64,000 nt of DNA from Vibrio sp. HDW18 (GCF_011306175.1 NZ_CP049913.1:868001-932000); one strand, 5' to 3'; counted from the stretch's first letter, positions 9,435 through 19,447 are shown. Numbers and translations: made by a program. The notes: generated by a model not told the origin, from the letters alone.

Positions 9435-10166
9435 ATGCGCACCCCTCGAATTTATCATCCACAACCGATCCACCAGCTTGGCACTCTTGCCCTGAGTGAG
9501 GATGCAGCCGGACACATCGGTCGAGTGTTGCGAATGCAAGTAGAGCAAGAAGTACTGCTATTCGATGGCTATGGCGCTGAATTTCCAGCCGTGATCAGTG
9601 AAGTCAGCAAAAAACAGGTGCTAGTGGAGATCACTGAGCGGGTCGAGAACAACATTGAATCGCCGCTTGATTTGCATCTTGGCCAAGTAATGTCACGCGG
9701 CGATAAGATGGAATTCACCATCCAAAAATCGGTGGAATTGGGCGTCACCACGATCACACCGCTATTATCCGAACGTTGTGGCGTGAAACTGGATGAAAAA
9801 CGCTTTGAGAAAAAACTCCAGCAGTGGCAGAAAATCGCCATCAGCGCCTGTGAGCAGTGTGGCCGTAACACGGTGCCCGAAATCCGCCCGATCATGGCTC
9901 TTGAGACATGGTGCGCCGAGCCAACCACAGCGCTGAAACTCAACTTACATCCGCGCGCTAAATACTCGATCAACACCTTACCGACCCCAGTCCACCAAGT
10001 GCGTTTGTTGATCGGCCCTGAAGGCGGCTTATCGAGCGAAGAAATCGAGATGACTCGCCGCTACCAATTTGAAGAAACCTTGTTAGGGCCACGCGTGCTA
10101 CGTACTGAAACTGCGGCCCTCACCGCGATTACCGCATTACAAGTTCGTTTCGGCGATCTTGGCTAA
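9435..10166 (+). CDS. rsmE: 16S rRNA (uracil-1498-N3)-methyltransferase RsmE
   Basis: A 243-residue SPOUT-class methyltransferase that methylates U1498 of 16S rRNA using S-adenosylmethionine. The N-terminal PUA-like region contains HIGRVLRM. The C-terminal SPOUT knot shows [29 protein letters not shown] and [16 protein letters not shown], the SAM-binding signature. Length matches E. coli RsmE (243). The start has an AGGAAA ribosome-binding site. The gene ends 13 bp before gshB, so co-transcription with gshB and yqgE is likely. Confidence 0.96.
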   Translation: MRTPRIYHPQPIHQLGTLALSEDAAGHIGRVLRMQVEQEVLLFDGYGAEFPAVISEVSKKQVLVEITERVENNIESPLDLHLGQVMSRGDKMEFTIQKSVELGVTTITPLLSERCGVKLDEKRFEKKLQQWQKIAISACEQCGRNTVPEIRPIMALETWCAEPTTALKLNLHPRAKYSINTLPTPVHQVRLLIGPEGGLSSEEIEMTRRYQFEETLLGPRVLRTETAALTAITALQVRFGDLG

Positions 10167-10179
10167 CTGGAGATAAACC

Positions 10180-11136
10180 ATGATTAAACTCGGCATTGTG
10201 ATGGACCCAATTGCGTCCATTAACATCAAAAAAGATTCCAGCTTTGCCATGATGCTAGAGGCTCAGCGGCGCGGTTATGAAATTCATTATATGGAAATGA
10301 ATGATCTCCACTTAGAACAAGGGGTAGCGCTGGCCGATACCAAGGTCGTCGAGCTAAAAGAAGATCCGAGCGGCTGGTATCAGATCAAATCCGAGCAAAC
10401 CATCGCCTTGTCTGAGTTGGATGCGATTTTAATGCGTAAAGATCCTCCATTTGATACCGAATACATCTACGCAACTTACATTTTGGAACGGGCCGAAGAC
10501 GATGGCGTGCTCGTGGTCAATAAGCCACAAAGTCTGCGTGATTGTAATGAAAAACTGTTTACCGCTTGGTTCCCAGAACTGACGCCGACAACGTTAGTCA
10601 CCCGCAAAGCTGAAAAAATTAAAGCCTTTTATCAGCAACATGGCGATGTGATCCTCAAACCGCTCGACGGTATGGGTGGCAGCTCGATTTTCCGCGTTAA
10701 GCAGGGCGATCCTAACCTTTCGGTGATCATTGAAACCTTAACCAACCTCGGTCAAAACTACTGCATGGCACAGACCTTTGTGCCAGACATCAGCAATGGG
10801 GATAAACGCATTTTGGTGGTCGATGGTGAGCCAATGCCATACTGCTTAGCCCGTATTCCAGCACAAGGCGAAACGCGTGGTAACTTAGCGGCAGGTGGGC
10901 GTGGAGAACCGCGCCCGCTGAGTGAAACCGATAAAAAAATTGCCCTGGCGGTCGCACCAACCCTCAAAGAGAAAGGGCTACTGTTTGTCGGCCTCGATGT
11001 CATTGGCGATAAATTAACCGAGATTAATGTCACTAGCCCCACTTGTATTCGTGAAATTGAAGCGGCATACGACATTTCCATCACCGGCAAACTGATGGAT
11101 GCCATCGAGCGTCGCCTAAAAGCGAGCGCGATGTGA
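10180..11136 (+). CDS. gshB: Glutathione synthetase
   Basis: A 318-residue ATP-grasp enzyme that joins glycine to gamma-glutamylcysteine, the last step of glutathione synthesis. The N-terminal [20 protein letters not shown] segment is typical of proteobacterial GshB. ATP-grasp elements include [13 protein letters not shown] near residue 160 and [14 protein letters not shown] near 280. Length matches E. coli GshB (316). A GGAG ribosome-binding site precedes the ATG. It sits between rsmE and yqgE in a tight plus-strand cluster. Confidence 0.97.
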   Translation: MIKLGIVMDPIASINIKKDSSFAMMLEAQRRGYEIHYMEMNDLHLEQGVALADTKVVELKEDPSGWYQIKSEQTIALSELDAILMRKDPPFDTEYIYATYILERAEDDGVLVVNKPQSLRDCNEKLFTAWFPELTPTTLVTRKAEKIKAFYQQHGDVILKPLDGMGGSSIFRVKQGDPNLSVIIETLTNLGQNYCMAQTFVPDISNGDKRILVVDGEPMPYCLARIPAQGETRGNLAAGGRGEPRPLSETDKKIALAVAPTLKEKGLLFVGLDVIGDKLTEINVTSPTCIREIEAAYDISITGKLMDAIERRLKASAM

Positions 11137-11170
11137 CCCAGCCGTGCAATCAGAGAGAGGTGAAACCAGA

Positions 11171-11734
11171 ATGAATCTTAGCAATCATTTTCTGATCGCA
11201 ATGCCGAGCATGAAGGATCCTTACTTCAAGCGCAGCGTGATTTATCTGTGTGAGCACAATGAAGAGGGGGCGATGGGGCTGATGATCAACGCACCGCTCG
11301 ATGTGACGGTCGGCGGTATGCTCAAGCAGGTTGAGATTGAACCTGCTTATCCGCTCTCTCAGCAAGCCAGCCTCAATCAGCCAGTGTTCAATGGTGGTCC
11401 GGTCGCTGAAGATCGTGGGTTTATTCTGCACCGGCCACGCGATCATTACGAAGCGAGCCTTAACATGACCGAGCAGATCGTGGTCACCACCTCGAAAGAT
11501 ATTCTCACTGTGCTGGGGACTGATGCTGAACCTGAAAACTACATCGTGGCGCTCGGTTATTCCGGTTGGACAACCGGTCAATTAGAAATGGAGTTGAAAG
11601 AGAACGCTTGGCTGACCATCGAAGCGGATCCTGAACTGATTTTTAACACGCCTATCCATCAAAAATGGCAAAAAGCGATCCAAAAACTCGGTATTTCGCC
11701 AGCGCAATTATCTAGCGATGCAGGCCACGCCTAA
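11171..11734 (+). CDS. yqgE: UPF0301 family protein YqgE
   Basis: A 187-residue protein of the YqgE/AlgH family (DUF179), of unknown biochemical role. Conserved features are [19 protein letters not shown] at the N-terminus, [10 protein letters not shown] near residue 38, FNGGPV near 74 and ALGYSGW near 127. The ATG at 11171 gives the family start [12 protein letters not shown] and has an AGGTG ribosome-binding site. An open frame nine codons upstream is not supported by the family. It follows gshB by 34 bp and precedes yqgF, the usual neighbour, here separated by an ERIC repeat. Confidence 0.94.
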   Translation: MNLSNHFLIAMPSMKDPYFKRSVIYLCEHNEEGAMGLMINAPLDVTVGGMLKQVEIEPAYPLSQQASLNQPVFNGGPVAEDRGFILHRPRDHYEASLNMTEQIVVTTSKDILTVLGTDAEPENYIVALGYSGWTTGQLEMELKENAWLTIEADPELIFNTPIHQKWQKAIQKLGISPAQLSSDAGHA

Positions 11735-11764
11735 CTGAGACAATGGCCACCAAGGGTGGCCTTC

Positions 11765-11892
11765 TATACCCAAACAACTTGGAGTTGCAGGTAGGCGGCA
11801 AGTGAGTGAGTCCCCATGAGCATAGACAAACTATGTGATTGGGATGAACGAACGTCGCCAACACCGCTGCAGCTTCAAGTAGGAAGGGTATA
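11765..11892. repeat. ERIC intergenic repeat, full length
   Basis: A 128-bp imperfect palindrome begins TATACCC and ends GGGTATA. Its internal segments GTTGCAGGTAGGCGGCAAGTG, CCCCATGAGCATAG and CTGCAGCTTCAAGTAG match the Enterobacterial Repetitive Intergenic Consensus family, also known from V. cholerae. It separates yqgE from yqgF and would fold into a long hairpin if transcribed. Confidence 0.9.
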
Positions 11893-11929
11893 TTTCTAGC
11901 AAACAAGATTGACGGCAAGAGAAATTCCC

Positions 11930-12352
11930 ATGTCACGTACTATTATGGCGTTTGATTACGGCACCAAAAGTATTGGCAGTGCGATAGGCCAAGAAATTAC
12001 TGGTACCGCATCGCCCTTAAAAGCCTTTAAGGCTAATGACGGCATTCCCAATTGGGATGACATTGCCAAGCAAATCAAAGAGTGGCAACCCAATTTACTG
12101 ATTGTTGGCCTACCCACCGATCTGCATGGCAACGATCTGCAAACCATCACCCCTCGCGCTAAAAAATTTGCCCAGCGTTTGCATGGTCGCTTTGGTTTAC
12201 CGGTTGAGCTGCATGATGAGCGGCTTTCCACCACCGAAGCGCGCGCAGAACTTTTCGCCATGGGTGGTTACAAAGCACTGAGCAAAAGCAATGTTGACTG
12301 CCAATCGGCGGTGATCATTTTAGAAAGTTGGTTTGAACAACAGTGGGGCTAA
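11930..12352 (+). CDS. yqgF: Putative pre-16S rRNA nuclease / Holliday junction resolvase-like YqgF
   Basis: A 140-residue RNase H-fold protein of the YqgF/RuvX family, implicated in 16S rRNA 5'-end maturation. It shows [15 protein letters not shown] at the N-terminus with the catalytic Asp, VGLPTDLHG near residue 63, and DERLSTTEA near 100 with further acidic residues. The ATG at 11930 is chosen over a TTG seven codons upstream because it gives the family N-terminus [11 protein letters not shown]. It lies downstream of yqgE across an ERIC element, so read-through rather than tight coupling is likely. Confidence 0.94.
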   Translation: MSRTIMAFDYGTKSIGSAIGQEITGTASPLKAFKANDGIPNWDDIAKQIKEWQPNLLIVGLPTDLHGNDLQTITPRAKKFAQRLHGRFGLPVELHDERLSTTEARAELFAMGGYKALSKSNVDCQSAVIILESWFEQQWG

Positions 12353-12362
12353 TACCCCACTC

Positions 12363-12395
12363 TATACCCAAACAACTTGAAGTAGGATGTGTATA
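12363..12395. repeat. ERIC repeat, internally deleted remnant
   Basis: The two ends of an ERIC element, TATACCCAAACAACTT and GAAGTAGGATGTGTATA, are fused directly, giving 33 bp. About 95 bp of the core is missing. It lies between the convergent yqgF and tyrS. Confidence 0.75.
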
Positions 12396-12409
12396 GCAGC
12401 TGATGAATT

Positions 12410-13696
12410 TTACTCGGCTAAACCTGCCAATTTGATCAAGGCAAACTGCTTTTTACCCCGTTGCAACACATAATATTGATCAAACAGCGCAAACCCGGAT
12501 AACACGCCCTCTTGCGCTACTCGCTCACCATTAACCCGAATCGCACCTTGCGCTAACCACTCGCGCGCTTGACGCTTAGAGCTGGCTAAGCCTGAGCTGA
12601 GCAACAAATCGAGTAACGTGTCGGTACGTGATGCAGCCACACAAGGTAGACCATCTTGCTCTAACTGGCGCAGCTCACTTAAACTGAGATAGCTTAAATC
12701 ACCACTAAACAGCGCTTGAGTGATGCGCTGCGCGGCAGCCAAACCTTGTTCACCATGCACTAAACGCGTCACCTGCTCAGCCAAAATCAGCTGCGCCTGC
12801 GGTTTACCAGCACACTGCGTATCGGCTTGGCGAATGTCCTCAATCTGCGCGATGCTCAAAAAAGTGTAATAAGCCAAGAAACGGTACACATCAGCATCAT
12901 CACTGTTGAGCCAAAACTGGTAAAAACGGTACGGTGAGGTTTTACTGCTCTCTAGCCACACTGCGCCTATTTCGGTTTTACCGAATTTAGTCCCATCAGA
13001 CTTGGTGATCAACGGCAGAGTTAAACCATGCACTTCCGTCCCATTGAGGCGACGGGTTAAATCAATCCCACTGACAATGTTACCCCATTGATCATTGCCA
13101 CCGATTTGCAACACACAAGCAAACTCACGATTAAGATGGGCAAAGTCGTAGGACTGTAGCAAAGAATAACTGAACTCGGTAAACGAGATACCTTGATCGG
13201 GACGGGCTAAACGCTGTTTCACCGACTCGCGGTTGATCATGCTATTGACCGAAAAATGCTTACCCACATCGCGGAAAAAATCGATCAGATTGATCTGGCT
13301 GATCCAGTCCGCATTGTTGACCGTGATCAGTGGCATGTGGTTCTGGTCTGAGCGCTGACAACTCATGATCTGGCTAATTTGCTGACTTAAATCGTCCACC
13401 CACTGCTCAACCGTTGCCGCACTATTCAGTACCCGCTCATTGGCTTTAAAACTCGGATCGCCAATCATACCGGTTGCCCCACCAATCAAAGCCAGTGTTT
13501 GGTGTCCTGCCTGTTGAAAGCGTTTAAGCATCAGCAACGGCACTAAATGACCAATATGCAAACTGCCCGCCGTTGGATCAAAGCCACAGTACAAGACTTG
13601 CGGTGTGGCAAAGCGCTCAATCAGCGCCTCAAGCGGGGTACTTTGCGCGATCAAACCGCGCTGTTGTAAATCATCAAACAGTTGTGCTGAATTCAT
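12410..13696 (-). CDS. tyrS: Tyrosyl-tRNA synthetase
   Basis: A 428-residue class I aminoacyl-tRNA synthetase that charges tRNA-Tyr. The HIGH-type motif is GSLHIGHL near residue 42, with CGFDPTAGS just before it. The second signature is KFGKT, the TyrS type-1 form, near 235. A C-terminal S4 RNA-binding domain begins with [21 protein letters not shown]. The ATG at 13696 has a GGAGG ribosome-binding site; a longer frame starting 12 codons upstream is not supported. V. cholerae carries more than one tyrosyl-tRNA synthetase, and which one this corresponds to is inferred from position. Confidence 0.95.
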   Translation of the reverse strand: MNSAQLFDDLQQRGLIAQSTPLEALIERFATPQVLYCGFDPTAGSLHIGHLVPLLMLKRFQQAGHQTLALIGGATGMIGDPSFKANERVLNSAATVEQWVDDLSQQISQIMSCQRSDQNHMPLITVNNADWISQINLIDFFRDVGKHFSVNSMINRESVKQRLARPDQGISFTEFSYSLLQSYDFAHLNREFACVLQIGGNDQWGNIVSGIDLTRRLNGTEVHGLTLPLITKSDGTKFGKTEIGAVWLESSKTSPYRFYQFWLNSDDADVYRFLAYYTFLSIAQIEDIRQADTQCAGKPQAQLILAEQVTRLVHGEQGLAAAQRITQALFSGDLSYLSLSELRQLEQDGLPCVAASRTDTLLDLLLSSGLASSKRQAREWLAQGAIRVNGERVAQEGVLSGFALFDQYYVLQRGKKQFALIKLAGLAE

Positions 13697-13817
13697 TTGG
13701 CCTCCGAAAGTGTTCACCAACAGAGTAACCAACTTTAAACGCCGAACGCGATGTCCCTAAAGGGACAATCTGGGTGATTAAGCGTTGCCAGCAACAAGCC
13801 ATGATAACCCGCTCGCC

Positions 13818-14615
13818 TTACTGCGAGGTGCTACCAATCAGATGATTGAGAAACAGTTGAAATAGCTCACTTAACGAGCTGACATGCAATTGAGCATAAA
13901 TCCGTTTGCGATGATTTTTGACCGTGCCGTGGCTAATCGCGAGTTGATCGGCAATCTCTTGTGAATCGAAACCTTGGATCAACAGTGTGGTAATTTGTTG
14001 CTCACGCCGACTTAAACGCTGCGCACCGAAGCTGTGGATCGCCTGCTCAACCCAAGCGCGTAACTCTTGGCTGGGTTGAGCGCTTTCCGCTAACCACAGC
14101 GGTTGCTGCTGCCAATGCTGCTGACATAAGGCTTCCAGCACAGCCAATCGCTGTTGCAACGCGGCAATCTGTTGGCGTGGAAAAGAGCGCGGGGTTAAGC
14201 AGCCGAGATACACCACAATCGAACGATCGTCATCCAACTTGAGCAGCAAACTCACTTCATCTTGCCAACCAGTTTGCGCATAAAACTGATGTTGATAAGC
14301 TTGTTGCTGCGCATTGAGGGGTTGCAGATCGGTAAGATGAAACACGCCGGAGTGCAAGCCTTGCTGAAGTGCAACATAGAAAGGATCATCGAGATAAGCG
14401 TGAGTCAAATAGCGTTGAAACAGCAGCTCACGCTGGCTAGACAAGGAATCATACAGATAGATCGGGTGTTTGTTACGGCGATAACCCAAGATCACCGCAC
14501 AATCAAAATCGGTGATTTTCGCCAACCATGCGACCAAGCGTGAGGTAAATTGCGCCGTTTTCAGCGCGGCAATCGCTTCACCTAAGGCTAGATATTCTTG
14601 ATTGGTCACCTGCAC
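13818..14615 (-). CDS. LuxR-family (GerE-type) transcriptional regulator of unknown function
   Basis: A 265-residue protein with a C-terminal GerE/LuxR helix-turn-helix (about residues 202-260: LSRREQQITTLLIQGFDSQEIA then SHGTVKNHRKRIYAQL). The N-terminal 200 residues are glutamine- and leucine-rich and do not show the invariant residues of the acyl-homoserine-lactone domain. The signal is therefore unknown and it is not a recognisable quorum receptor. The GTG start at 14615 has a good AAGGTGA ribosome-binding site eight bases away, and a stop lies in frame 14 codons upstream. It lies between pilU and tyrS on the same strand. Confidence 0.85.
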   Translation of the reverse strand: MQVTNQEYLALGEAIAALKTAQFTSRLVAWLAKITDFDCAVILGYRRNKHPIYLYDSLSSQRELLFQRYLTHAYLDDPFYVALQQGLHSGVFHLTDLQPLNAQQQAYQHQFYAQTGWQDEVSLLLKLDDDRSIVVYLGCLTPRSFPRQQIAALQQRLAVLEALCQQHWQQQPLWLAESAQPSQELRAWVEQAIHSFGAQRLSRREQQITTLLIQGFDSQEIADQLAISHGTVKNHRKRIYAQLHVSSLSELFQLFLNHLIGSTSQ

Positions 14616-14693
14616 GGTACATTCACCTTGATTGACAATAAACCAAGCACAGTATGCTCAATCACACTCGAATCGACTAGCCCAATGATCATG

Positions 14694-15800
14694 TTATTCC
14701 ATATCAATTTGCACATTGTGCAGAGCACCACTTGAGTAGTGAGTGCCACGCTTGGTTTTGAGCATCAAACGCAGATCGTTGGCCGAATCAGCGCTGTGTA
14801 GCGCATCTTGCTCATTGATTTTGTCATCCACCACCAATTGATACAGCGCTTGATCAAAGGTCTGCATACCAATTTCTTGTGAGCGCGCCATAGTGGTTTT
14901 CAGCTCATGCAGCTCACCACGCCGAATTAAATCGGCAATGCGCGGACTATTGAGCAGAATTTCAAACACCCCATGTCGGCCTTGGCCGTGCTTATCACGT
15001 AGCAACTGTTGACCAATCACCCCTTTGAGATTGAGCGATAAGTCGAGTAAAAATTGCTCGCGCTGCTCTTTAGGCACCAAATGCAAAATGCGCTCTAAGG
15101 CTTGGTTGGCATTGTTGGCGTGCAAAGTGGCCATACACAAATGACCAGTTTCTGCAAAAGTCATCGCGTATTCCATCGTCTCCCGGCTACGGATTTCACC
15201 AATCAAGATCATATCTGGCGCTTGGCGTAGCGAGTTTTTCAGCGCCACTTCATAACTTTCGGTATCCAGCCCCACTTCACGTTGAGTGACGATGCAGCGC
15301 TGATGCTGATGCACAAACTCAATCGGATCTTCCACGGTTAAAATGTGCCCAGTACGATGCTGATTCCGATAACCGGTCATCGCCGCCATAGTGGTCGATT
15401 TACCCGAGCCCGTGGCCCCAACCACCAGCACTAAACCGCGTTTGGCAATCGCCAAATTTTGTAGCACCGCCGGCAAGTTAAGCTCTTCAAAAGTCGGGAT
15501 CTGAGTTTCAATACGGCGGATCACCGCCCCCGGCAGCTCACGCTGAAAAAAGGCACTGACTCGAAAGCGGCCACTGTCGCGTACTACGGCAAAGTTCGCT
15601 TCACGAGTCTGCTTAAATTCGGCTTGCCGCACGTCATCCATCATCGCATTCAGCAACGTGGTCACCTGTGCCACATTGAGCACTTCACCTTGTGCGCGCA
15701 GTTCGCCATCAACCCGATATAACATCGGTGCGCCCACGGTAATGTACAGATCCGATGCTTTATGCGTCAGCATACCATCCAGATATTGATTTAAATCCAT
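14694..15800 (-). CDS. pilU: Type IV pilus retraction ATPase paralogue PilU
   Basis: A 368-residue hexameric secretion-type ATPase that assists PilT in pilus retraction. Walker A GATGSGKSTTMAAM is near residue 131, the Asp box EDPIEFVH near 158, Walker B-like DMILIGEIRSRE near 198 and the His box HLCMATLHANN near 222. Its C-terminus is longer than PilT's. It starts 13 bp after the pilT stop and has an AGGGAAA ribosome-binding site, so pilT-pilU is one operon. In Vibrio this pair serves MSHA and DNA-uptake pili; mshQ of the MSHA system is at the far end of this window. Confidence 0.95.
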   Translation of the reverse strand: MDLNQYLDGMLTHKASDLYITVGAPMLYRVDGELRAQGEVLNVAQVTTLLNAMMDDVRQAEFKQTREANFAVVRDSGRFRVSAFFQRELPGAVIRRIETQIPTFEELNLPAVLQNLAIAKRGLVLVVGATGSGKSTTMAAMTGYRNQHRTGHILTVEDPIEFVHQHQRCIVTQREVGLDTESYEVALKNSLRQAPDMILIGEIRSRETMEYAMTFAETGHLCMATLHANNANQALERILHLVPKEQREQFLLDLSLNLKGVIGQQLLRDKHGQGRHGVFEILLNSPRIADLIRRGELHELKTTMARSQEIGMQTFDQALYQLVVDDKINEQDALHSADSANDLRLMLKTKRGTHYSSGALHNVQIDME

Positions 15801-15813
15801 CGCGTTTCCCTGC

Positions 15814-16851
15814 CTAAAATCCTTTTAAATCCATTTCGATTTTGTGCTGTGCTTGCTCAGCATCGACCACACCTCGGGCGATCAGTTGTCTGGCATTTTG
15901 CTCCATGGTTTGCATACCATGTGCCGCGCCAGTTTGAATAATCGAATACATCTGCGCCACTTTATCTTCGCGGATCAAATTGCGGATCGCAGGGGTGGCC
16001 AGCATGATCTCATGACAAGCGATCCGCCCACCGCCGACTCGTTTGAGCAGATTCTGTGCAATGACCGCACGCAGCGATTCCGAGAGCATTGAGCGCACCA
16101 TATCTTTATCACTGCCTGGGAAAACATCAATGATCCGGTCAATGGTTTTGGCCGCCGAGCTGGTGTGCAAAGTACCAAATACCAAGTGCCCAGTTTCTGC
16201 TGCGGTGAGCGCCAAACTGATGGTTTCTTGATCGCGCAGCTCTCCGACTAAAATCACATCCGGATCTTCACGCAGCGCTGAGCGCAGCGCATTTTTAAAA
16301 CTGTGGGTATCACGATGAACTTCACGTTGATTAATCAAACATTTGTTGTTGCTGTGCACAAACTCAATCGGATCTTCAATGGTTAAAATATGCTTGTTAT
16401 GGTGAGCATTGACGTAATCGACCATTGCCGCCAAAGTGGTAGATTTGCCCGATCCAGTAGGCCCAGTCACCAAGACTAAGCCTTTTTCATAGTTGGCGAT
16501 TTTGCTGAAAATTTCTGGGGCCTCAAGCTGCTCTAAGGTGGGGATCACGCTTGGGATGGTACGAAATACCGCCGAAGCGCCACGCGCTTGATGAAATGCG
16601 TTGACCCGAAAGCGACCCACATTCGGCAGCTCAAAGGAGAAATCGACTTCCAGTTTCTCTTCATACTCACTGCGCTGGGCATCATTCATAATTTCAAACA
16701 CCAAGCGATGCACCTCAGAATGACTAAAAGCCGGCACGCCAAGCTTCCTAACTTCGCCATCAATCCGTACCATAGGTGGAACACCTGCGGAAAGGTGTAG
16801 ATCGGATGCGTTATGCTTTACACTGAACTCCAGTAACTCGGCGATATCCAT
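15814..16851 (-). CDS. pilT: Type IV pilus retraction ATPase PilT
   Basis: A 345-residue ATPase that powers pilus retraction at the inner membrane. It shows the N-terminal PAS-like segment with NASDLHLSAG, Walker A GPTGSGKSTT near residue 133, Asp box EDPIEFVHS near 160, Walker B DVILVGELRD near 200, His box HLVFGTLHTSSA near 225, and a C-terminal AIRNLIREDK that is typical of PilT. An AAGGAA ribosome-binding site precedes the ATG. It is divergent from yggS with only 25 bp between starts, so promoters must overlap the coding starts. Confidence 0.97.
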   Translation of the reverse strand: MDIAELLEFSVKHNASDLHLSAGVPPMVRIDGEVRKLGVPAFSHSEVHRLVFEIMNDAQRSEYEEKLEVDFSFELPNVGRFRVNAFHQARGASAVFRTIPSVIPTLEQLEAPEIFSKIANYEKGLVLVTGPTGSGKSTTLAAMVDYVNAHHNKHILTIEDPIEFVHSNNKCLINQREVHRDTHSFKNALRSALREDPDVILVGELRDQETISLALTAAETGHLVFGTLHTSSAAKTIDRIIDVFPGSDKDMVRSMLSESLRAVIAQNLLKRVGGGRIACHEIMLATPAIRNLIREDKVAQMYSIIQTGAAHGMQTMEQNARQLIARGVVDAEQAQHKIEMDLKGF

Positions 16852-16876
16852 TTAAATTCCTTAATAAAGTCTGGCT

Positions 16877-17584
16877 ATGCGTAGTATTCAACAAAACATT
16901 GAACATATCACGGCACAGATCGCAAGCGCGCAACAAAAATGTGGCCGCGCTCGAAGCTCTGTGCAACTTCTCGCGGTAAGCAAAACCAAACCTGTCGCGG
17001 CGATTGTGGCCGCCACCGAAGCCGGTCAACGCTGCTTTGGTGAAAACTATGTACAGGAAGGGGTGGATAAAATCCGCTATTTTGCCGAACATCATCCACA
17101 GTTGGCACTCGAATGGCACTTTATTGGTCCACTCCAGTCCAATAAAACCCGCTTAGTGGCTGAGCATTTTGACTGGGTACAGAGCATTGAACGCGACAAA
17201 ATTGCCCTGCGCCTCAATCAACAGCGCCCTGCGCATCTGCCGCCATTGCAAGTGCTGATCCAGGTCAATACCAGCGGTGAAGCCTCAAAATCTGGCATAG
17301 AACCGCAGCAATTATTTACACTCGCTGAATTGATTTCTGGTCTGCCAAACCTCACTTTAAGAGGATTGATGTCGATTCCAGAAAACGTGACCGATTACCC
17401 TGCGCAATTGGCGGCATTCACTCAATTGGCACAGTTACAGCAGCAACTGGCGCAAAAATATCCGCACATCGATACCTTATCGATGGGAATGAGTGGTGAT
17501 ATGCCTGCCGCGATTGCCGCGGGTAGCACTATGGTACGGATTGGCACCGCCATTTTTGGCGAGCGGGATTACCAGCGCGCTTAA
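16877..17584 (+). CDS. yggS: PLP homeostasis protein YggS
   Basis: A 235-residue pyridoxal-phosphate-binding TIM-barrel protein of the YggS/PROSC family. It buffers intracellular PLP and has no known catalytic activity. The PLP lysine lies in LLAVSKTKP near residue 36. GENYVQEGVDKI (about 56), WHFIGPLQSNK (about 84) and the phosphate-binding SMGMSGDMPAAI near 206 are all present. The gene opens a plus-strand cluster with proC, yggT and yggU, the conserved gamma-proteobacterial order next to pilT. The ribosome-binding site is weak. Confidence 0.95.
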   Translation: MRSIQQNIEHITAQIASAQQKCGRARSSVQLLAVSKTKPVAAIVAATEAGQRCFGENYVQEGVDKIRYFAEHHPQLALEWHFIGPLQSNKTRLVAEHFDWVQSIERDKIALRLNQQRPAHLPPLQVLIQVNTSGEASKSGIEPQQLFTLAELISGLPNLTLRGLMSIPENVTDYPAQLAAFTQLAQLQQQLAQKYPHIDTLSMGMSGDMPAAIAAGSTMVRIGTAIFGERDYQRA

Positions 17585-17640
17585 GCGATAATCAGCCCGG
17601 CGATGGTACTGGGTGAGCAGTTAAACATTGAGAGCATCAA

Positions 17641-18459
17641 ATGGAACACAGAAGTATTGCCTTTATTGGTGCCGGTAACATGGCACACGCGATTATTGCT
17701 GGCTTAATTGCGAGCGGCTACCCCGCAACTCAAATTGTGGCTAGCGCGCCATCATTAACTCGCCGTCAGCCTTTAGAAACGCAATACGCCATTCGCACCA
17801 CCAGCGATAACTTCGCCGCAGCGCAACAAGCGGATGTTGTCGTATTAGCGGTCAAACCGCAGCTAATGGCCGAGGTGTGTAAACCGTTACAAGGCGTCGA
17901 TTTTTCAGGCAAATTGGTCATTTCGATCGCCGCAGGCATTAGCGTGCAGCGCCTTAATCAAATGCTCGCCACTGAGCTTAATGTCGTGCGCGTGATGCCC
18001 AATACCCCATCTTTGGTCAACCTTGGCATGAGCGGCTTATACGCGCCGGATTCGGTGAGCCAAGCCGATAAAGCCTTTACCACACAACTGATGCAAAGCG
18101 TCGGTGAAGTATGCTGGGTAGAAAAAGAATCCGCCATCAACAGCGTGATTGCCGCGGCGGGCAGTGCTCCGGCTTATTTCTTCTTATTTATGCAAGCCAT
18201 GCAACAAGAAGCAATGGCGCAAGGCTTTGATCAAGCGACAGCCCGCCGATTAGTGCAACAATCCGCACTCGGAGCAGCAGCAATGGTCAAAGCCAATCCG
18301 GATCTCTCACTGGCCACCTTGCGTGAACAAGTCACCTCAAAAGGTGGTACCACAGCACAAGCGATCCAGACTTTTAACGATCACCAACTGAGCGAGATTG
18401 TCGCCAAAGCGATGCAAGCGGCAGTCACACGTGCACAAGAAATGGAACAACTGTTTTAA
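17641..18459 (+). CDS. proC: Pyrroline-5-carboxylate reductase
   Basis: A 272-residue cytosolic enzyme that reduces pyrroline-5-carboxylate to proline with NAD(P)H. The Rossmann start IAFIGAGNMAHAIIAGL is at residues 6-22. VMPNTPSLVNLGMSGL follows near 119, and the C-terminal signature with VTSKGGTTAQAIQTF near 230. Length fits E. coli ProC (269). It lies 56 bp after yggS and 56 bp before yggT in the same direction. Confidence 0.96.
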   Translation: MEHRSIAFIGAGNMAHAIIAGLIASGYPATQIVASAPSLTRRQPLETQYAIRTTSDNFAAAQQADVVVLAVKPQLMAEVCKPLQGVDFSGKLVISIAAGISVQRLNQMLATELNVVRVMPNTPSLVNLGMSGLYAPDSVSQADKAFTTQLMQSVGEVCWVEKESAINSVIAAAGSAPAYFFLFMQAMQQEAMAQGFDQATARRLVQQSALGAAAMVKANPDLSLATLREQVTSKGGTTAQAIQTFNDHQLSEIVAKAMQAAVTRAQEMEQLF

Positions 18460-18515
18460 TATTCCGACGGTTTCGCCTCTGCAATGAGCGGCCGCCAAAT
18501 CACTAAGGGCAATTT

Positions 18516-19073
18516 ATGAATTCAATGAGCTTTCTTATCAATACGCTGTTTGATCTCTACATTATGGTGGTCATTTTGCGTATTTGGCTGCAAGCCGCAC
18601 GTGCGGATTTCTACAATCCGTTTTCACAATTTATCGTCAAGGTGACTCAGCCAGTGGTTGGTCCCCTGCGCCGTATGATCCCATCGCTCGGCAGTATTGA
18701 TTTGGCTACCGTGCTGTTTGCCTATCTGCTGTGCGTACTGAAATACGTCGCCTTGGTGCTGATTGCCTCTAGCGGTGCTGTCTCTTTCAGTGCCGATTTC
18801 CTCTACCTCGGTTTGCTCTCTTTAATTAAAGCGGCCGGTGGTTTGCTGTTCTGGGTCTTGTTGATCCGCGCGATCCTCAGTTGGGTCAGCCAAGGCCGTA
18901 GCCCGATTGAATACGTGTTCCACCAATTGACGGAACCGATGCTCGCGCCGATCCGTCGCATTCTCCCCGCGATGGGCGGTTTTGATTTCAGCGTACTGGT
19001 GCTATTTATCGTGCTGCAATTTGCCAACTTCTTAATCGGCGATCTGATTGGCCCGATTTGGTATCAGCTATAA
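18516..19073 (+). CDS. yggT: YggT family integral membrane protein
   Basis: A 185-residue inner-membrane protein with two YGGT repeats, each with a pair of hydrophobic helices followed by a loop of the type [25 protein letters not shown] (here split between about 30-55 and the matching copy near 135-155). The function is not established; the family has been linked to osmotic stress and, in other phyla, to division. An AAGGGC ribosome-binding site precedes the ATG. The stop TAA overlaps the ATG of yggU by one base (TAATG), implying translational coupling. Confidence 0.92.
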   Translation: MNSMSFLINTLFDLYIMVVILRIWLQAARADFYNPFSQFIVKVTQPVVGPLRRMIPSLGSIDLATVLFAYLLCVLKYVALVLIASSGAVSFSADFLYLGLLSLIKAAGGLLFWVLLIRAILSWVSQGRSPIEYVFHQLTEPMLAPIRRILPAMGGFDFSVLVLFIVLQFANFLIGDLIGPIWYQL

Positions 19074-19363
19074 TGGTTGCGGTGTGGCGAGAGGGGCAGG
19101 ACTTACTGCTGCGGCTCTATATTCAACCCAAAGCTAGCCGCGACACGATTGTTGGCGTGCATGGTGATGAGCTAAAAATCGCAATCACCGCTCCGCCCGT
19201 TGATGGTAAAGCCAATGCCCACTTGAGCAAGTTTCTCGCCAAGCAGTGCAAAGTAGCAAAAGGTTCGGTGTTAATAGAAAAAGGCGAACAGGGGCGACAT
19301 AAGCAAGTACGCATCCTGCAGCCCAGTCAAATCCCGAGCGAAATTGCCAGCTTAATCGCCTAA
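19073..19363 (+). CDS. yggU: DUF167 family protein YggU
   Basis: A 96-residue small basic protein of the UPF0235/DUF167 family, function unknown. Conserved segments are [16 protein letters not shown] near residue 13, [19 protein letters not shown] near 38 and [17 protein letters not shown] near 66. The start overlaps the yggT stop (TAATG). An in-frame start five codons earlier would lie inside yggT and is less likely. A terminator follows directly. Confidence 0.93.
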   Translation: MVAVWREGQDLLLRLYIQPKASRDTIVGVHGDELKIAITAPPVDGKANAHLSKFLAKQCKVAKGSVLIEKGEQGRHKQVRILQPSQIPSEIASLIA

Positions 19364-19367
19364 TCCG

Positions 19368-19390
19368 ACTCCCTCCTTGAGGGAGTTTTT
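19368..19390 (+). terminator. Terminator of the yggS-proC-yggT-yggU cluster
   Basis: An 8-bp perfect stem (ACTCCCTC/GAGGGAGT, loop CTT) is followed by TTTT, five bases after the yggU stop. Confidence 0.88.
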
Positions 19391-19447
19391 ATCGAATACG
19401 CCACGCCGACGCGCTCGGCCAAGCAAACATTAAATACAGAGAACAAC

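Noticed and set aside
11765..11892. Integron attC (VCR) site
   Set aside because: The repeats have the ERIC termini and core rather than the attC core site, and no cassette structure or integrase is near.
13818..14615. Quorum-sensing LuxR receptor
   Set aside because: Only the helix-turn-helix is LuxR-like. The conserved residues of the acyl-homoserine-lactone pocket are not apparent and there is no synthase gene nearby.
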